Shown piece after piece: positions 24,441-37,289 of a stretch of 64,000 nt of DNA. Source of the DNA: Cucumis sativus. Lineage: Eukaryota; Streptophyta; Magnoliopsida; Cucurbitales; Cucurbitaceae. The position numbers were made by a program, and so were the translations under genes. Under the pieces are notes generated by a model, which was not told where the DNA came from, made no database searches, and saw nothing but the letters and a program-made list of their open reading frames with translations. The stretch's first letter is position 1, and each line of letters opens with the position of its first letter. Location: positions 12,958,001 through 13,022,000 of the forward strand of contig NC_026656.2 of NCBI RefSeq assembly GCF_000004075.3. Reading direction: 5' to 3'.

Positions 24441-25919
24441 TTTTTTTACCAGTTAATTCTACTCTCTCAAACAATCCAAGTTGTCAATTAGTCTTTTATG
24501 TCTTTTTACTCCCACTTATCTCACCTTAGTTCATATATTTTCAATTGTCCAGTTTTAGTAACAACTTTTTCAATAAATTTCAATCTGAAACTTTTGAAAA
24601 TAATTTTAAACATAACAAAAATGTTTATTAGTGAGAGACGAATAAATTTATAGTAAAAAAGATTGTATACATAAATAAGTTGACAGCTTTTACTATTTTT
24701 TAGAACATCTTTCTTTCTTTTTTTTTTTTTTTGAAAATTTGTAAAAAATAGAATATTTGACAAAATATTTACATTTCATAGAAAAACCAATAAGTGGTTG
24801 TGTTTCATGAAGTGTAGATAGTTTGTTAATTTTTCTATTTTTTAAATATTTTTTTTATATAGAAATTCATCCATTAATAATTATAGTTTGGTAGATAATA
24901 ACTTTTCTAAAAAATCATCAATAATAAAATAGTTCAAATGATTAATGGTAAGTTTTGTTAAAATCAAGATTAAATTATTGATGTGGATGTGAATATCAAA
25001 TTTTTAATTTTATAGGTACAAAACTAGATGTAAAAGAATATTTATGCAAACAAAAATTGTACCAAATAAATATTTAAATTAATAATTAAGTTGTTTATAC
25101 TTGTGAACTAAAATTGTAATTTTTGTTGGGGCATTATTTTAAAAATGTTAAAATTGTTTTTTTCATTGTCAAAATATCCCATAAAAACACACCTAATTAC
25201 TCGTAATCAATTCGATGTTTATTATTAATTTTTTTGAATTATTAGGAGTATCTTTCAAATATTTTTTAAAAAATGATAAAGGTGATTTTAACTCTTTCAA
25301 ACTTACTCTAAGATATTGTTGTTAACATTTATTTTTCTATTGACTTAATCTCGTGTTTCTTTTCCTTTAAGCATAATACATCAACGGTAATATAAAGAAA
25401 AAAGTAGCTCTTGTTTCATTACTTTTTTTTTAACATTTTGTAACCATAATTAAGTGTATGTCATACTTCGTGATTATAATCAACAAACGCAATTTGATTG
25501 TAGAGGAGAGAGTCATTAATCTATCAATCTGATTACTTGATTATTACATGGATATGCACCATCTCTTTTACTAACTTTCCATCATTTGCGTATTTTATCT
25601 AAATATCGCATACATATTTATAAACAATATTCGTGTCATTATAAGTATTAGTAATTGGTATTAGTATCGAAATCAAATAATACATCTTATTAAATAAAAT
25701 AACATTAGGTTTTGTTTGAAACTTGCTATGGAAGTAACGAAACACCAATTATTATTACTTTTATCAAGATTATTGCATTAGTATTAAACACATACAAAAA
25801 TCTTGATTAAGAGTCACTATAATTATCTATCTTAAACGTTGCAACAATTTCATTTTTATGTGTTATAAACACTTATAAAAAGATATTGGAAGTTGAACCT
25901 TTAATTACCATAGTATAAC

Positions 25920-26145
25920 GTTACATAGATCATCCAACATAAAATTGTTTCAAGTTAAAGACACTCAATTTTGAAGTTCTTATGATTTAGCTACCAAAAA
26001 GAAAAATGTATATTGTTGGTATAAATACTAATTTTCGTTATGTTTAAGTATTTCTTAATCTTATTTTCATGTTTTCAGAATTTCTCAATCAATTTTTATA
26101 TTGGTTTATTCGTGTTTCTTCCTAAACTCAAGATCTTACAATTAG
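25920..26145. mobile_element. 5S-rRNA-like (Cassandra-type) LTR remnant, copy 2
   Basis: Most diverged of the three copies. The shared order is ATCATCCAACATA, then AATTTTGAAGTTCTTATGAT, CTACCAAAAAGAAAAATG, TTGTTGGTATAAATA, and CCTAAACTC. The 5S-derived block is recognisable only by alignment with the other copies. Confidence 0.45.
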
Positions 26146-28775
26146 GTGGTGACTATATGTTTCTAAAAGAATATATATCAAAGGTTAAAAACAATATAAT
26201 TTTAGTCTCTAAGATTTTATGAAAGTAACAATTTAGTTCATGAATTTTAGCATATAACAATTTAGTTCTTATACTTTTAGATTTTTTAATAATTTAAGAT
26301 CTAACATTAAAAACATCAACAAATTGTCAATTTTTATTATTGTATGATATAGACTTTGTATTTTATAAAAAAAAAAATGTCTTTTTAGGGTTAATTTTAT
26401 AAATATAACAAACAGTCAAAATATTTACAACTATGTAACAAAATGAAAAAATCCGACCATTTTTTAAAAATATTTCAGATTTGTCATTCTTTTTTCATCG
26501 TCTTTTTTCTCTCTCTTTTGTGATTTTTTTCTTCATAGTCTTTCTTCTATTATTTTTCATTATTCTTTCATTTTTTTCAAACTATTATTTGGTTACCAAA
26601 TATAAAAAATCTATTTTTTTTTTCAAACTCTTGGTTGTTCAAGATCGTCTATCAAATATAAAGAAGCTTGAAAAAAAACGTCATTTAAATTTGGACCCAA
26701 ATCTAAATGATAGGAAGAAATAACATCGTTTTCCAAATATATTAGAACCATTAGATGTCAATTAATCACATGTCATTTTTTGTATTTCTAATTGTGAATC
26801 TGTAAGCTTTTTTCATTTTTGAAATTGCTATATATAGTGTAAATATTTTAACGTTTTGTTATATTTTCTGAAAGATCATTTTTTAGCGACTAATTCATTA
26901 TAAATTAGAAAATAAAATGACTAATTTGGTGTATTTATAAAACTAAATGATCATTAAAAAAAATCAATAGGTAGGTGCATCTTATTAACCACATTTGACA
27001 CTATCCAAATTTTCAAAATTCACCACAACTAAATCATCACAAACCAAATTCAATATCAGTTCGTAAACTATTTAACTTTTTGGTCTTGAAAATTAAATTT
27101 ATTTTGTATGGTATCATTTACATATTTAGCCGAAACAGTTTTGTTGTTCCCAAGAATTATTGCTATTTATGTCTCTGTTGCGGTTACCCGCAAGAAAGAA
27201 TGGGGGGAAGGAAATGAGATGCAAGAAAACAAATCGATCACATTATTGAAGCTACTGGATAGAACTTCAATTTCCAGCCATCTCTTCCGCATCATTTTTA
27301 TTCTATTTTTCTTTTATTTTAGTACAACATTTTTCTTTGCATATTAGGAATGAAAATGACATTGTAGCAATCACTTCTAATAATTTGTCAATGTTTACAA
27401 ATATTGAAATACTGCCTCAAAATATATTTTTTTTAAATAAATAAAATTCATTCAAATGGTCATATTTTTATTTTTCTTTTCTAGTTCACGATGTTTTAAA
27501 ATTTACAACAAACCTTTTAATTTTAATCTTGTGTCTAATAGACGAGTTGGACGTTCTCAGTTTAAGAAAAGAACATGAATTATTTACGAAATCAACACTT
27601 AAGCGTCACAAAAAACATATAGAGATCGACACGTACATTTGTAATTCACTAACATTGTGTTAGCTATGTCTAGAGAAAATAGTGAAAACAATGGACAATA
27701 TGACGTCACTAGCTTAAAGAGTTTATATATAATACTTCTTTAAATTTTATGTTCAAAATTGTAAACAACTGAAAAATAATACACGTGCCTAATTATATTA
27801 CAAAAATTGAAGAGCTTTTGTACTAGGTTGTTAGTAGCACCACATGTGAAATTGAAAGCATTCCAACACGAGATCATCTGAACGGGAGGGATCTTAAGAG
27901 GCCATTTGAAAAGAGCCTAAAGAGATTGAAAATTACTATTTATGTCGACAAAATATACGTACGTTCTTTTTTGTAGTTTGATCTTAAGAACTTCAAAGCT
28001 AAGTGTACTTATCATCAAACACTCTTTGAAAGGGAAATTTTTTTTAATTGATTGATTTATATATAAATTTAAATTCGATGTCAAATTAAATCTTAACTTG
28101 GGTGCACATGTAAATTTTAAATCATTTGAAGGGTTACAATGTAAATTTGAAAATTTAGTGATGAAAAAGACACAATCTTCAAACATCAAAAACTAATTTT
28201 AATGATAAAAAAATTTCATAAGCCTTAAGAATTGAAGTGAATGAATACATGGAAGTAAATTTGCTTTATTTTCCTACAACATTAATGGTTTTTCCTCATC
28301 TGACATCTTTCAACTATTCTAATCATAAAACATTAACTCATATGAATACAACTCATCACATCTAAAATTCACAAATAACACAACATTCATAATTGGGTAT
28401 TATCAAATCACATATACAAAGCTATATAATTATTTGAGCTTGTGTTTATATTTTTACTTTCTTACTTATTCAAACTTTTGTTATTTGTGAAAAATTACAA
28501 ATGTATTGACTCATTTTCTAACATTATAAGATAAAATTAGAGTACTTGTAGCTAACAAATTTTGTCACCTGCTGTAAATTCTAAAAGACTATCCAAATCA
28601 AGACAGGTAACGGTTAGAATTAATTTAAAGATGTCATTAGAATATACTTAATGTAAAAAGAAATTTTTCCAAGAAATTAGTTATATGAAAAGTATTTTTA
28701 TAGAAAAGAAAAGTACTTGAAATAGTTGTGGCCTTGTGCTCTAGTCAAAATGCACATCACTATAACATTTCCCAT

Positions 28776-30184
28776 TCAATTACAAAGTTGATTAACATTT
28801 TCCCTCAGTTTTCCCTTAAACTTTTGGCGACGCCGCCGGCAACAACCGCCGACCATCTTCAAAATCCCAATTTCTCCTTTCGCTCCAACCGGCAGTCCCT
28901 TCGGCAAATTCATCGAAAATCCATAATAAACCACACACGCCACGAACGGCCCCACCCAAAACACCCAATGCCCCTCCCACAACAGCCCTCCTCTTAACAC
29001 CGCTGGCCCCAAACACCTCGCCGGACTCAGCCCCACCCCACCGTACCCTGCTCGCCCGGTGATCGTCGTCGACACAAAAACTGCCACTGCCGAACTCGCC
29101 GCAATCATCCCACACACCATTGGCAAACCAAACTGCTCGCTCATCTTCTGGTCGAGCACCACCGTGACTCCGACGTAGAGAACGACGAATGTGCAAGCGA
29201 ATTCAAGGACGAGAGCCGTGGTGAGGCTGAGGCCGGGAGTTTCGCCGGTGCCACGGATGGTGCAGCCGCCGAGAGAGTATTTGTCAGCTACATCGGGATT
29301 CATTGCATCTTTGATCATGAGGAAGGCGAGAATGGAGCCAAGACATTGGGCGAGAATGTAGATGGTGGCACGTGTGAAGGTAATGACGCCGTGGAGGGCG
29401 GCGATGAAAGCGAAGATGGGGCTTAGGAAGCCACCGGAAAGAGGGAAAGTGACGACGAGGAAGAGGAAGAGGATGATGAAAACGGCGATTGGGATTAAGA
29501 GCTTTGGATCTGATTGGTGTGAGTTCAAGCATGAGACGATGGAAGTTGTTAAGCAAAATATTAGAAGGGACGTTGCTACTAATTCAGTCATTGCTGCTTT
29601 CCACATCTGTATTTCAAACATGAAAAAATCCACTCATTCTCTTGGGTTAAATTCTAAAAGGAAAAATGTTAAATCCGAAAATTGATGGTTAAGTTGGATG
29701 ATAATAAACTTAATAGACTAACTTTATATTATATCAACTATAACTATAGACATAATATCTAATATTAAGAAATAAGTATAGGAGACACACTCGGATATCA
29801 CAACTAGACTGATACATTTTTTTAGTGTCTTCATCATATCCAAACGATTAAAACAGACATAAAAACATATATCTAACATTAAACTAAGTCCCCAAACAAC
29901 CTATACAAACTAGCATAACAACAAAATCCAAGCAACATAACTTCGAAAACCTCAAAAAGAAAAAAGAACTAGAAATAATACAATACAAAAGATAATTAGA
30001 GAAGTTGAAGTTGACATAAAATTATATACAAAACATCATTGGAATTCAAACAAACCTCTTGTGAGAAAAGTTCATGAACACCAATGTAAAGAAGAAACCT
30101 TGAGAGAAAAGAGGAAGAAGAAGAAGTTTGTTCATCAAAGCTTCTTCCTTCTTCCAATGGCAAAACAAACTCCTCTTGAGCCAT
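28776..30184 (-). CDS. X-intrinsic-protein (XIP) aquaporin with SPI and SPARC boxes
   Basis: Two exons, 30056-30184 and 28776-29606, encode 319 aa. XIPs are plasma-membrane MIP channels of many eudicots (absent from Brassicaceae and grasses). Characterised members carry uncharged solutes such as glycerol, urea, H2O2 or metalloids, often with little water transport. Visible: a hydrophilic N-terminus, six membrane segments, and the two half-helix loops. Loop B reads GGFLSPIFAF (S105-P106-I107) and loop E reads GLSPARCLGP (S237 to C241). The Cys after the Arg in the second box is the XIP hallmark (NPARC), which separates this from PIP, TIP, NIP and SIP. Unusually, both boxes carry Ser where most aquaporins have Asn. 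The basic C-terminus (CRRRRQKFKGK) is cytosolic. Exon 2 is more GC-rich than the surrounding DNA. Start is the ATG opening MAQEEFVLPL; the joined frame has no break. Subfamily is confident, substrate is not inferable. Confidence 0.92.
29760..29880 (-). repeat. LINE/SINE-tail-like repeat fragment in XIP intron 1
   Basis: Shares AGGAGACACACTC, CACAACTAGACTGATAC and TTCATCATATCC-type phrases, in order, with the retroposon at 3807-4028 and the fragment at 13850-14000. Diverged, with no clear target duplication. It lies in the single intron of the XIP gene. Confidence 0.4.
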
Positions 30185-33096
30185 TATAACTGATTGGATC
30201 CAAAATAAGCAAAAACACAAATGAATTAAACTTCAAAATATTGAATGAAGCTTTGATTTTTCTTTATAAGTTATAACCTTTAGTTTTTCTTTGGGCGTGG
30301 AGGTCGAAAATTTGTGTGAAGAAAATGACAAATCAATGGCTCATCCTTAAGCTTAGAATATTCATTATTCTCTTGCAAACAAGAATGCATTGCTTTGATC
30401 AATCAATTTTCATCGTTTTAAATACTATTCTCGTCTATCTAATTAGATCACTTTATTTATAGTTTAACCTTTTTTTTCTTTTCGTCAAGATGTGGATGAA
30501 ATATCAAACATCTAATCTCGAGATTGATGTTAGTTGAACTATGTTCATTTTGACAATTTTAATTACTTCAACTCTTATTGTTTTAACATATGATATTCAA
30601 TAGCTTTGTTGAAGTACTTAACATTTATTTTGTTTTTTTAGTTCAACAAAAGGTGGAAAGTAGCAAGATTCGAACTTTTAATGTTTAAGTCATGTTCAAA
30701 TTAGCAACTAAACTTTGTTTTAAACTGCAAGTATGAATGACATAAACTTATTACACTGACTTCATCAATTGACTAAAAATACGTGTTGAATGACATATAA
30801 TTAAATTTACCTCTATTTGCTAGTTTAAGTTTTTGAATGGATGGGTAATTTAAGAATATGTATAGAACTACTTTTGAAATAACTAAACTCATTTTTTTAT
30901 CATGTTTAAAATCACTTCAAAACATGGGTGAGTCATTAACACGATCAACATTGCAACTACTATATTTGAAAAAAAAATCAAAATGGACAAAACTAAGTAA
31001 ATAGTTGGTGGGGGTATATTCCATTTGGATAAGGCAATTTTGAGCTTGGAATTGTTTTCTCATCTGGCTGTTAAATGTCCTTAATCTCCCATCATTTGCT
31101 CGTTCTGTCCTGTCTTTAAGAGGGTTATTAATGTAAATTGCTCTTTAGTTCTATTTCTACCATATCTACAAAACTAAGTCTATGGGCACGTGGATTGCAC
31201 GTGAAGGAGAAAGCAAAGCCTTTTGATTTCATAATTTATAATCCAATACAAGTATATAAAAAAATACAATTAAACAAAACAAAGGATATCATATTAGCAT
31301 ACAAATGTGTTTATAATTTAAAATTTTGTGTTTTTAATCTCCATATCACCTCTACTCAAAATAAACTATCATCTAAACTGCATTTCACCAATATAAAAAA
31401 CAAGACGTTTAATTGATTTAAATTATAAATTTCTGATTATATTTTTTAAAAATAAAACTTAATAAAAGATGTGAATTGATATAGTTATTAATTCAAGGTT
31501 TAAATCAACACAACCTTGGTAGGTTTATGCCTTAATTATGTAATTGATTGATTTTGAGTATGTTTCAAAATCATTTTCAATATATGAAACGTGCTCCATA
31601 GGCATACAAGATAACAATGCTAATAATAAACCAAGTTCTGTTTTATCCATCCTGGATGGTAATGATAATAATGGTGGTGGTGGTATTGATATAAACTAAT
31701 TCTAACTTAGATTCACTTTCTACCAATTCTTCTAGACAAGGTCAGAAAACTTATACTTAACGCACATTTTAAGTAAAATGGTAAGAACAGTCATTTCAAT
31801 ATTGCATAGGTAAAACAAATTTGTTATAGCTCTCAATATATTATAGAAATCCACATTTATTCATCATTCTATAATAGATAAAATAATCAAGCGGGCATGT
31901 TCCATGCTCACTAATGTGAGCACAATACAACTTTGACATCGAGTAATTGACATCTCACGTACATACTTCATGCTACCTTAACCTCAAGAAATGTTTAATA
32001 CAAGCACGAATCGAGCTTGTGAGCAATGAAATTTATTTAAAAAGAGTATCTTTCATGCTTGCAACCAAGCGTGAAACAAGCTCACATAATAGAATAATCA
32101 AACAATTGAGCATGCTTCCTACTTGGTTAAGCAAGCATGAAGTGAGCTTATTTTTCCCTATATGAGGAGATTGCAACAATGTCTGCAGAATGCTTCATTC
32201 TAGGTCTTTTTTTCTTTGGCTTATGTGGAATTTGTTTTACCTAAGTTGTAAAAATCATCATATCTTGAGGTGGTTGTTTTTATGTTTTTTTATACCCATG
32301 ACTCCGTGAGTGTTTGAGTTATCTTGTGTGGATCTCAATTATTCTTAGAGGGTAATGCTTGAGCCCTACTAAGAATATTAGAACATCACAGAAGAATTAG
32401 CACCTATGGGTAAACTCTGTTAAGATTCATTTTAGAAAAAAAAAACAAAAGCTTCTTGTTTTGCGCATAGGCTTGATTAAAGGAGCTTCCTCTTGTTTTA
32501 TGCCAAAGGAAAAGGTAATCAGTTCGTCTACTCTGTGTTAGAGTTGGTGGATGTGGATCCTAGGGTTTAATCCGAAAGGAAGTCGAGTTAGGTTTGAGTA
32601 TAGTTTGATGAACAATCTCCCTTCAACTCTTTTGTTTGAAATGCATTTATTTCTTCCTTTTTAAGAATGCTTTACCAGCAGTTCAGTTTGGGATCGAAGG
32701 AGGAATTGAGGATAATGCTGAAGGACGTGGAGGCATGTAGGAGCCTGCTATTTTATCTGACTTGGTTTTATATTAGACAAATGAGTGTGTGTGTCGGAAG
32801 CTCATTGATTTATACACCAAACCAACCATCTCGTTCCTCAATCCTATACCCAGATTTCTTGATTCCCCCCTCTTTAAGTGCAATCAGTGAAACTCTAACT
32901 TCTATTGGTGAGAAACTAAATACTATAAGAAGTGAAATGTGATCAATCATCAATCTTCTTTAATAATTTATTTACATGCAGCCAAGGTGATTTGAAGTTA
33001 TGATAACAATATCAACCCCATACCTGCAAACACATCAAGAAAAGAACTTGGCCTGGCTATGGACAAAAAAAAAACACATGACACGATATCTATATG
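30185..33096. other. Intergenic: XIP promoter and gene-free region
   Basis: The proximal part above 30185 is the XIP promoter and 5'UTR. A MITE-like end related to the AAAATCAC family lies at about 30850-30925. Around 31890-32160 there are short palindromic phrases such as GCTCACTAATGTGAGC. The open frame at 32667-32942 has no recognised domain and no supporting features. Nothing else can be supported. Confidence 0.5.
30454..30461 (-). promoter_or_regulatory. Candidate TATA box of the XIP gene
   Basis: TATAAATA on the minus strand, about 270 bases upstream of the ATG. This would give a rather long 5'UTR; a weaker TTATAAAG-type sequence nearer the ATG (about 30262-30270) is the alternative. 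Confidence 0.35.
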
Positions 33097-35702
33097 TCAC
33101 ACCACTCCAGATGGGAGTCGGATGACGAGCTGTCCCCCCAAAACGCTGCAAAATTTCAAGACAGAAAGTTCAGTATCAATGTAAAGTTACTGGTGGTTGG
33201 ATTTTCCAAATAAAGAAGAAAGGCTAACCTCTTCACATAATAGTAACAGAAGTCAGCTAGGATAAAAGTCTGCACAATTTCTGAGATTAGAACCATAGAT
33301 GGCCATAACCCATAACCGAGAGCTACTAAAAGGTGTCCACGACTATCCAATACCTGAAGATTGAATAGAAGGCAAATCCATCATCCGTCAATAGCAAATC
33401 ACAAAAATGAATTTGTAGATAAAAAAAATAAAGGGATATGAACAATTAGTAGTATACTGCTTAAATGTGGTAGGTTTTGTTCATGTATATTAATTTGTAA
33501 ATGCATTTAGCAACAATTAATTCCAACTCAGTTTTTCTTCAGGGAAAAGGAAATCCAACACGGTTGAAGAACAAGAAACAAAGCAGTTAAAAATCAAGAT
33601 TGTAGAGTTTTCTCAGTAAATTTTACCTTTAGTCTTCTAAATAACAGAGCAAGTACAAGAACAAACCAATGCAAAAATAAAGAGAAATTATAAAAAATCA
33701 AACCTGGAGAACCCAATGAGCGCAGCTAAGGAATCTTGCAATACCCAATGCAAATACATAGTGAGCAGTAAACGGTTCGACAATCTGAAGGTTGAGGGGG
33801 GGAAAGTTTGCATTAACACCTCACCAAATATGTAGTTTTGTAAGGCAAGTAAATTCATTTCATTATGAAATATTGTACCTTAGTGTTCTGCATCACTCGC
33901 AACTGGGGCAACACTGAAACAGCTTCCAGATACACACAAAATGCCCAGAAAACTCTGTTAACAAAGTGATGAGAAGTTGATGGATGAATAAGTAAAGCCA
34001 ATACAGCACAAGGTGCTATCTGCATGCAAAATATAAAGTCAATGATAAGCCACAGAAATATGCATCCAACTCAACTCACTAGTCCTGCATACGAGTTACC
34101 AACAAAAGAAATATTGTTGTTTCAATGGCCACAAGAAGCGTCAATGTTCCATAATATTAATTGGCTTGGGGTTTTCTCCTTGTCTTTACATTTCCCCTTT
34201 CAATGAAATTGCTTCTTAGAACAAATAACTAATGAGGTTAACAACGTAATCATCAGAGAGAACCTTCTATCGATTTGGTAAGGATGGCATAAAATCTATT
34301 TGGTTAGTTTCTCCTAAAGATTGGGAAGAAGGAACTTAACAATTAGAATCTTACCACATAATATAATGCAAAGTTGTCTTTATCCTCCATGTAGCTTGAC
34401 TTGAGTTTGAAACGGATCATATATATCACCCACAAGGTTGTGGCCAGTGTTGCTAAATCTAACAGGGTGTGTATATCAAACTCCATAACAAAACTACAAT
34501 ACAACCTCACAGCCAAGAAAATGGCAGTTAACTCCTGAGACTTGAGCGATAATCCTGCAAAACCATAAAATGTTTCACAATTATATTTTGAAGAGGGAAT
34601 GCATAGGAGAGAACATCTAGAGCAATCAATAAGCAAAAAGGAAGCAATGGAATACCCAAGTAATTCAAAACAATACGATTTGCAAGAGAAACCAAAATTA
34701 ACACAACTTAAATGACATGAAACCAAATAAATAACAAGGTCTCGTGTGATAACTATGTGGGTTTTTAAATTGTACTTGCTTTCTCACAATTTCTCGATCA
34801 TCGTTTTCATCTTTCCAAAGTAAACATTTGAATCCTTAACTGAATTCCCAAACAATTTGAGCTGAATTTTAAAACATAGACAACAAAACAAATCAACCAA
34901 TATGAGGAAGTAATGTTTACAGCCTTGATTTGTTATCAGATGGAACCTAAAGTTCTAACTTCTGCATGTCTGAATAGTGATCTCACACGATTACAAGTAC
35001 AGGCAGTCTAAATAGAACTTATAAATTGCTGCATGTGCAACATAAACATTTGAATGGAGGATTAGAGAAGAAATGACACCCTAACAAGTCCCGTGAAGAT
35101 AAAACTTTAAGGTTCTCGTCCTTTTTGACTAAGGTCATTTTCCAACAACGAGCAGTTTGGTTCCACTTTGAGAACTTTATTACTGTATGTCAGCATATTC
35201 TTACATTGTTTCTCAATAAAAGTTGGGTAACTTTAACCAGAATAACTATAAAATCTCCCCAAAATAAACTAAGAAAGAGGGTTCTTGAATTCCCATAGTT
35301 CATCTCAGCTAAAGGCCAAATGGAGCTAGAAATTAAATAATTAGGGACAAGCGGAGAAAAGTAAAAAATCCGAATCCACGATCAAATTTCGACAAATGAT
35401 TTCACTTATCAGTTCACTTGGAATGAGAACCATAAATTAATTAACTAAAGGCATTTAGCGACAAAAATCCGAGGATTACCAGCACAAGTTCTCTCTTTGG
35501 TGAGCTTATAGATGAGAACCAAAATCCCAATTGAGTGCAATGCCTCGGCAGCGACAAATAGATTGTCATGATCGTGAACGATGAATCGAAGTACCACCAA
35601 AGTTAGCATGCCAAGCACGACGGCCATAAAGGCCTTCACCTTCGGCGGCTGTCGCCGGACCCATACCGACGCGATGTGGATCGGATTTCTTGCCGGCCTC
35701 AT
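33097..35702 (-). CDS. ER lumen protein-retaining receptor family protein (ERD2-like)
   Basis: Six exons (high to low): 35480-35702, 34355-34554, 33879-34019, 33704-33784, 33229-33353, 33097-33145; 819 nt, 272 aa, all phases joining. The family includes KDEL/HDEL receptors that return ER residents from the Golgi. This is the longer plant ERD2-like clade (about 270 aa versus 215 for classic ERD2), whose ligand role is less established. Visible: a basic N-terminal extension (about residues 1-22), then seven mainly hydrophobic segments, with the ERD2-type phrases YMEDKDNF, LPQLRVMQNT, HYVFALGIARFLSCAHW and LADFCYYYVK. These match the signature positions of the family. The short last exon (49 nt) encodes a tail ending LPSGVV, which lacks the di-lysine-like COPI signal of classic ERD2. 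The start is the first ATG of the conserved frame. It is transcribed away from the Urb2-like gene, whose first exon lies about 1.6 kb beyond. Confidence 0.92.
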
Positions 35703-37289
35703 GAGATGAAATGATTGTTATCCCTTCTTCTTCTGTAAGGTTGCAGGGCTAACTGGAGGCGGGGGAGGGTTAATCTTCCGGCGAGCAGCCGACCAAGAGA
35801 AAAAGAGGTGAACCGGTGACGATGAAATTTGAGATTTGAGAAAAATACTGCGAGCGGGGCTGAATTGAGTGTTCGGGTCAACGTATCCGAATCAGTTGAG
35901 TCTTCTTTTCTTTTTAATAAACTTTCATTGTGTATCTACGAGATCAAGATAGTAATCGATCCTATTTTCTTATATTTTGTAAATGGTAAGTTTTGTTATT
36001 TAAAATAATTTTTCTTATATGATTTACAAATGTGGCAAACATTTTTTAATATAAAATTTTGTTTATGATTTGTTCTATAAGTATACTGATTAAATCATTT
36101 GGATCGTGGTATATTTCTTTCCATCATTTATCTCCTCACGATTCATTTTGTTTATTCACCATGTTTCTAATCATTTTCTATTATGGCGATTGTAAGATTT
36201 TTTTTATGCCTTATTCTATTTTATCTCGGTGGTACTATTTTATGTTCTAGTGTGTTGACTATTCTTCATTGATAGGTTTTTGGTAGGAGAGATGGTCGAG
36301 GAAGATCGAGAGAAAAGAGCCTTTATCATCGTACCAAATAAGAAGATATCTTACAAGGTGATGCATTGGGTTTAAAGAATGTCGGAGCAACGTAGCACTG
36401 AGTCGTTACTTTAACCCTACCATAAAAGACAAGGAAATGAAATAGAGGTCCATGTCAATGACATGATCGCCAAGGCCAAGTATTGAGCTAAAGAAGTCCG
36501 TGAATTTGAAGAGATTGCAAAAGCATATAAAAAAGTCGGGAGGAGGAAGACATAGAAGTAGAGAGAATAAAGCCCTTGATTAGTCATAATTGGTTTTTGG
36601 TTCAAATCAATTATAGTTGATTCAATAAATGTTCAAACCAACTTTATGCCATCGAGAAGTGCAAAACAACAAATTCAAGTAGTAACATAGTTGTTACGAA
36701 TTGAGAGTGTATATGATTGAGGAGTACCAAATGATGCTTAAACCGAAAGGAATAAACTAAACATATACATTTTAAACAAATTAATTAATTTTTAATATAA
36801 CATACAATTGCTTACTTTTGATTTAAAGCATATATAACCTACACATCAAATGAAATGATGAAAATGAAGTGTCCATAACATTTTAAAAAATATGTATTCA
36901 ATATAACATACGTCACTTCTTATTTTTTATAAATGTCCGTTTAAAGTTTATGCTATGACACAAAATAATAGGCTAACTTAAAAAATGAGTGAGTAAGTTT
37001 GTTTTTTATTTGAATAGAAGCACTGCACACGTGTGTAAAAATCTTTATCATATCATATATTTATAAAATATAACAAAATATAAATCTAGTGTATCATATA
37101 TTTATAAAATATAACAAAATATAATTCTATCCGTACCTAAAATTAAAATGAGTGAGATAGAATAAAATTTACTAAGGGACCATTTTCACATCTTAATTAA
37201 TGATATAATTTATGTGTCATTAAAAGTTATTTTAATAAAATAACACTTATTTACAATGTTATTGAATTGAATTTTCCATTCGTACGCAC
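35703..37289. other. Intergenic between divergent ERD2-like and Urb2-like genes
   Basis: Holds the ERD2-like promoter just above 35702 and the Urb2-like promoter near 37290. In between are a decayed gypsy reverse-transcriptase fragment (annotated separately) and a 41-base tandem duplication at about 37051-37130 (TATCATATATTTATAAAATA in both copies). No gene. Confidence 0.55.
36319..36560 (+). pseudogene. Ty3/gypsy reverse transcriptase fragment
   Basis: In broken plus-strand frames this reads as the catalytic core of a plant gypsy reverse transcriptase in the right order: FIIVPNKK, YKVM, then (after a frameshift) LGLKNVGAT, then EIEVHVNDMIAKAK. These correspond to the family's YKVMPFGLKNAGAT and VYVDDMIAKSK motifs. 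The catalytic YVDD is here HVND, and several stops interrupt the frame, so it is dead. No LTR, PBS or integrase was found nearby; it is an isolated fragment. Confidence 0.7.

Larger units (their letters stand above)
23661..28775. other. MRL1 upstream region and long AT-rich gene-free interval
   Basis: The first 150-250 bases above 23660 are GA/CT-rich on the plus strand and probably carry the MRL1 5'UTR and promoter. The rest is strongly AT-rich and contains two diverged 5S-rRNA-like repeat copies (about 24070-24440 and 25920-26145) and a possible MITE end near 25225-25310. Short open frames here (for example 26481-26723 and 27108-27347) are low-complexity with no domain. The last part is the 3' flank of the XIP gene. 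Confidence 0.55.

Noticed and set aside
28816-29556. Several open frames overlapping the XIP gene in other frames and on the plus strand
   Set aside because: They are shadows of the GC-richer XIP exon 2; only the XIP frame shows a conserved protein.
32667-32942. 91-codon open frame as a gene
   Set aside because: No recognised family, no promoter or splice context and an odd composition; not supportable from sequence alone.
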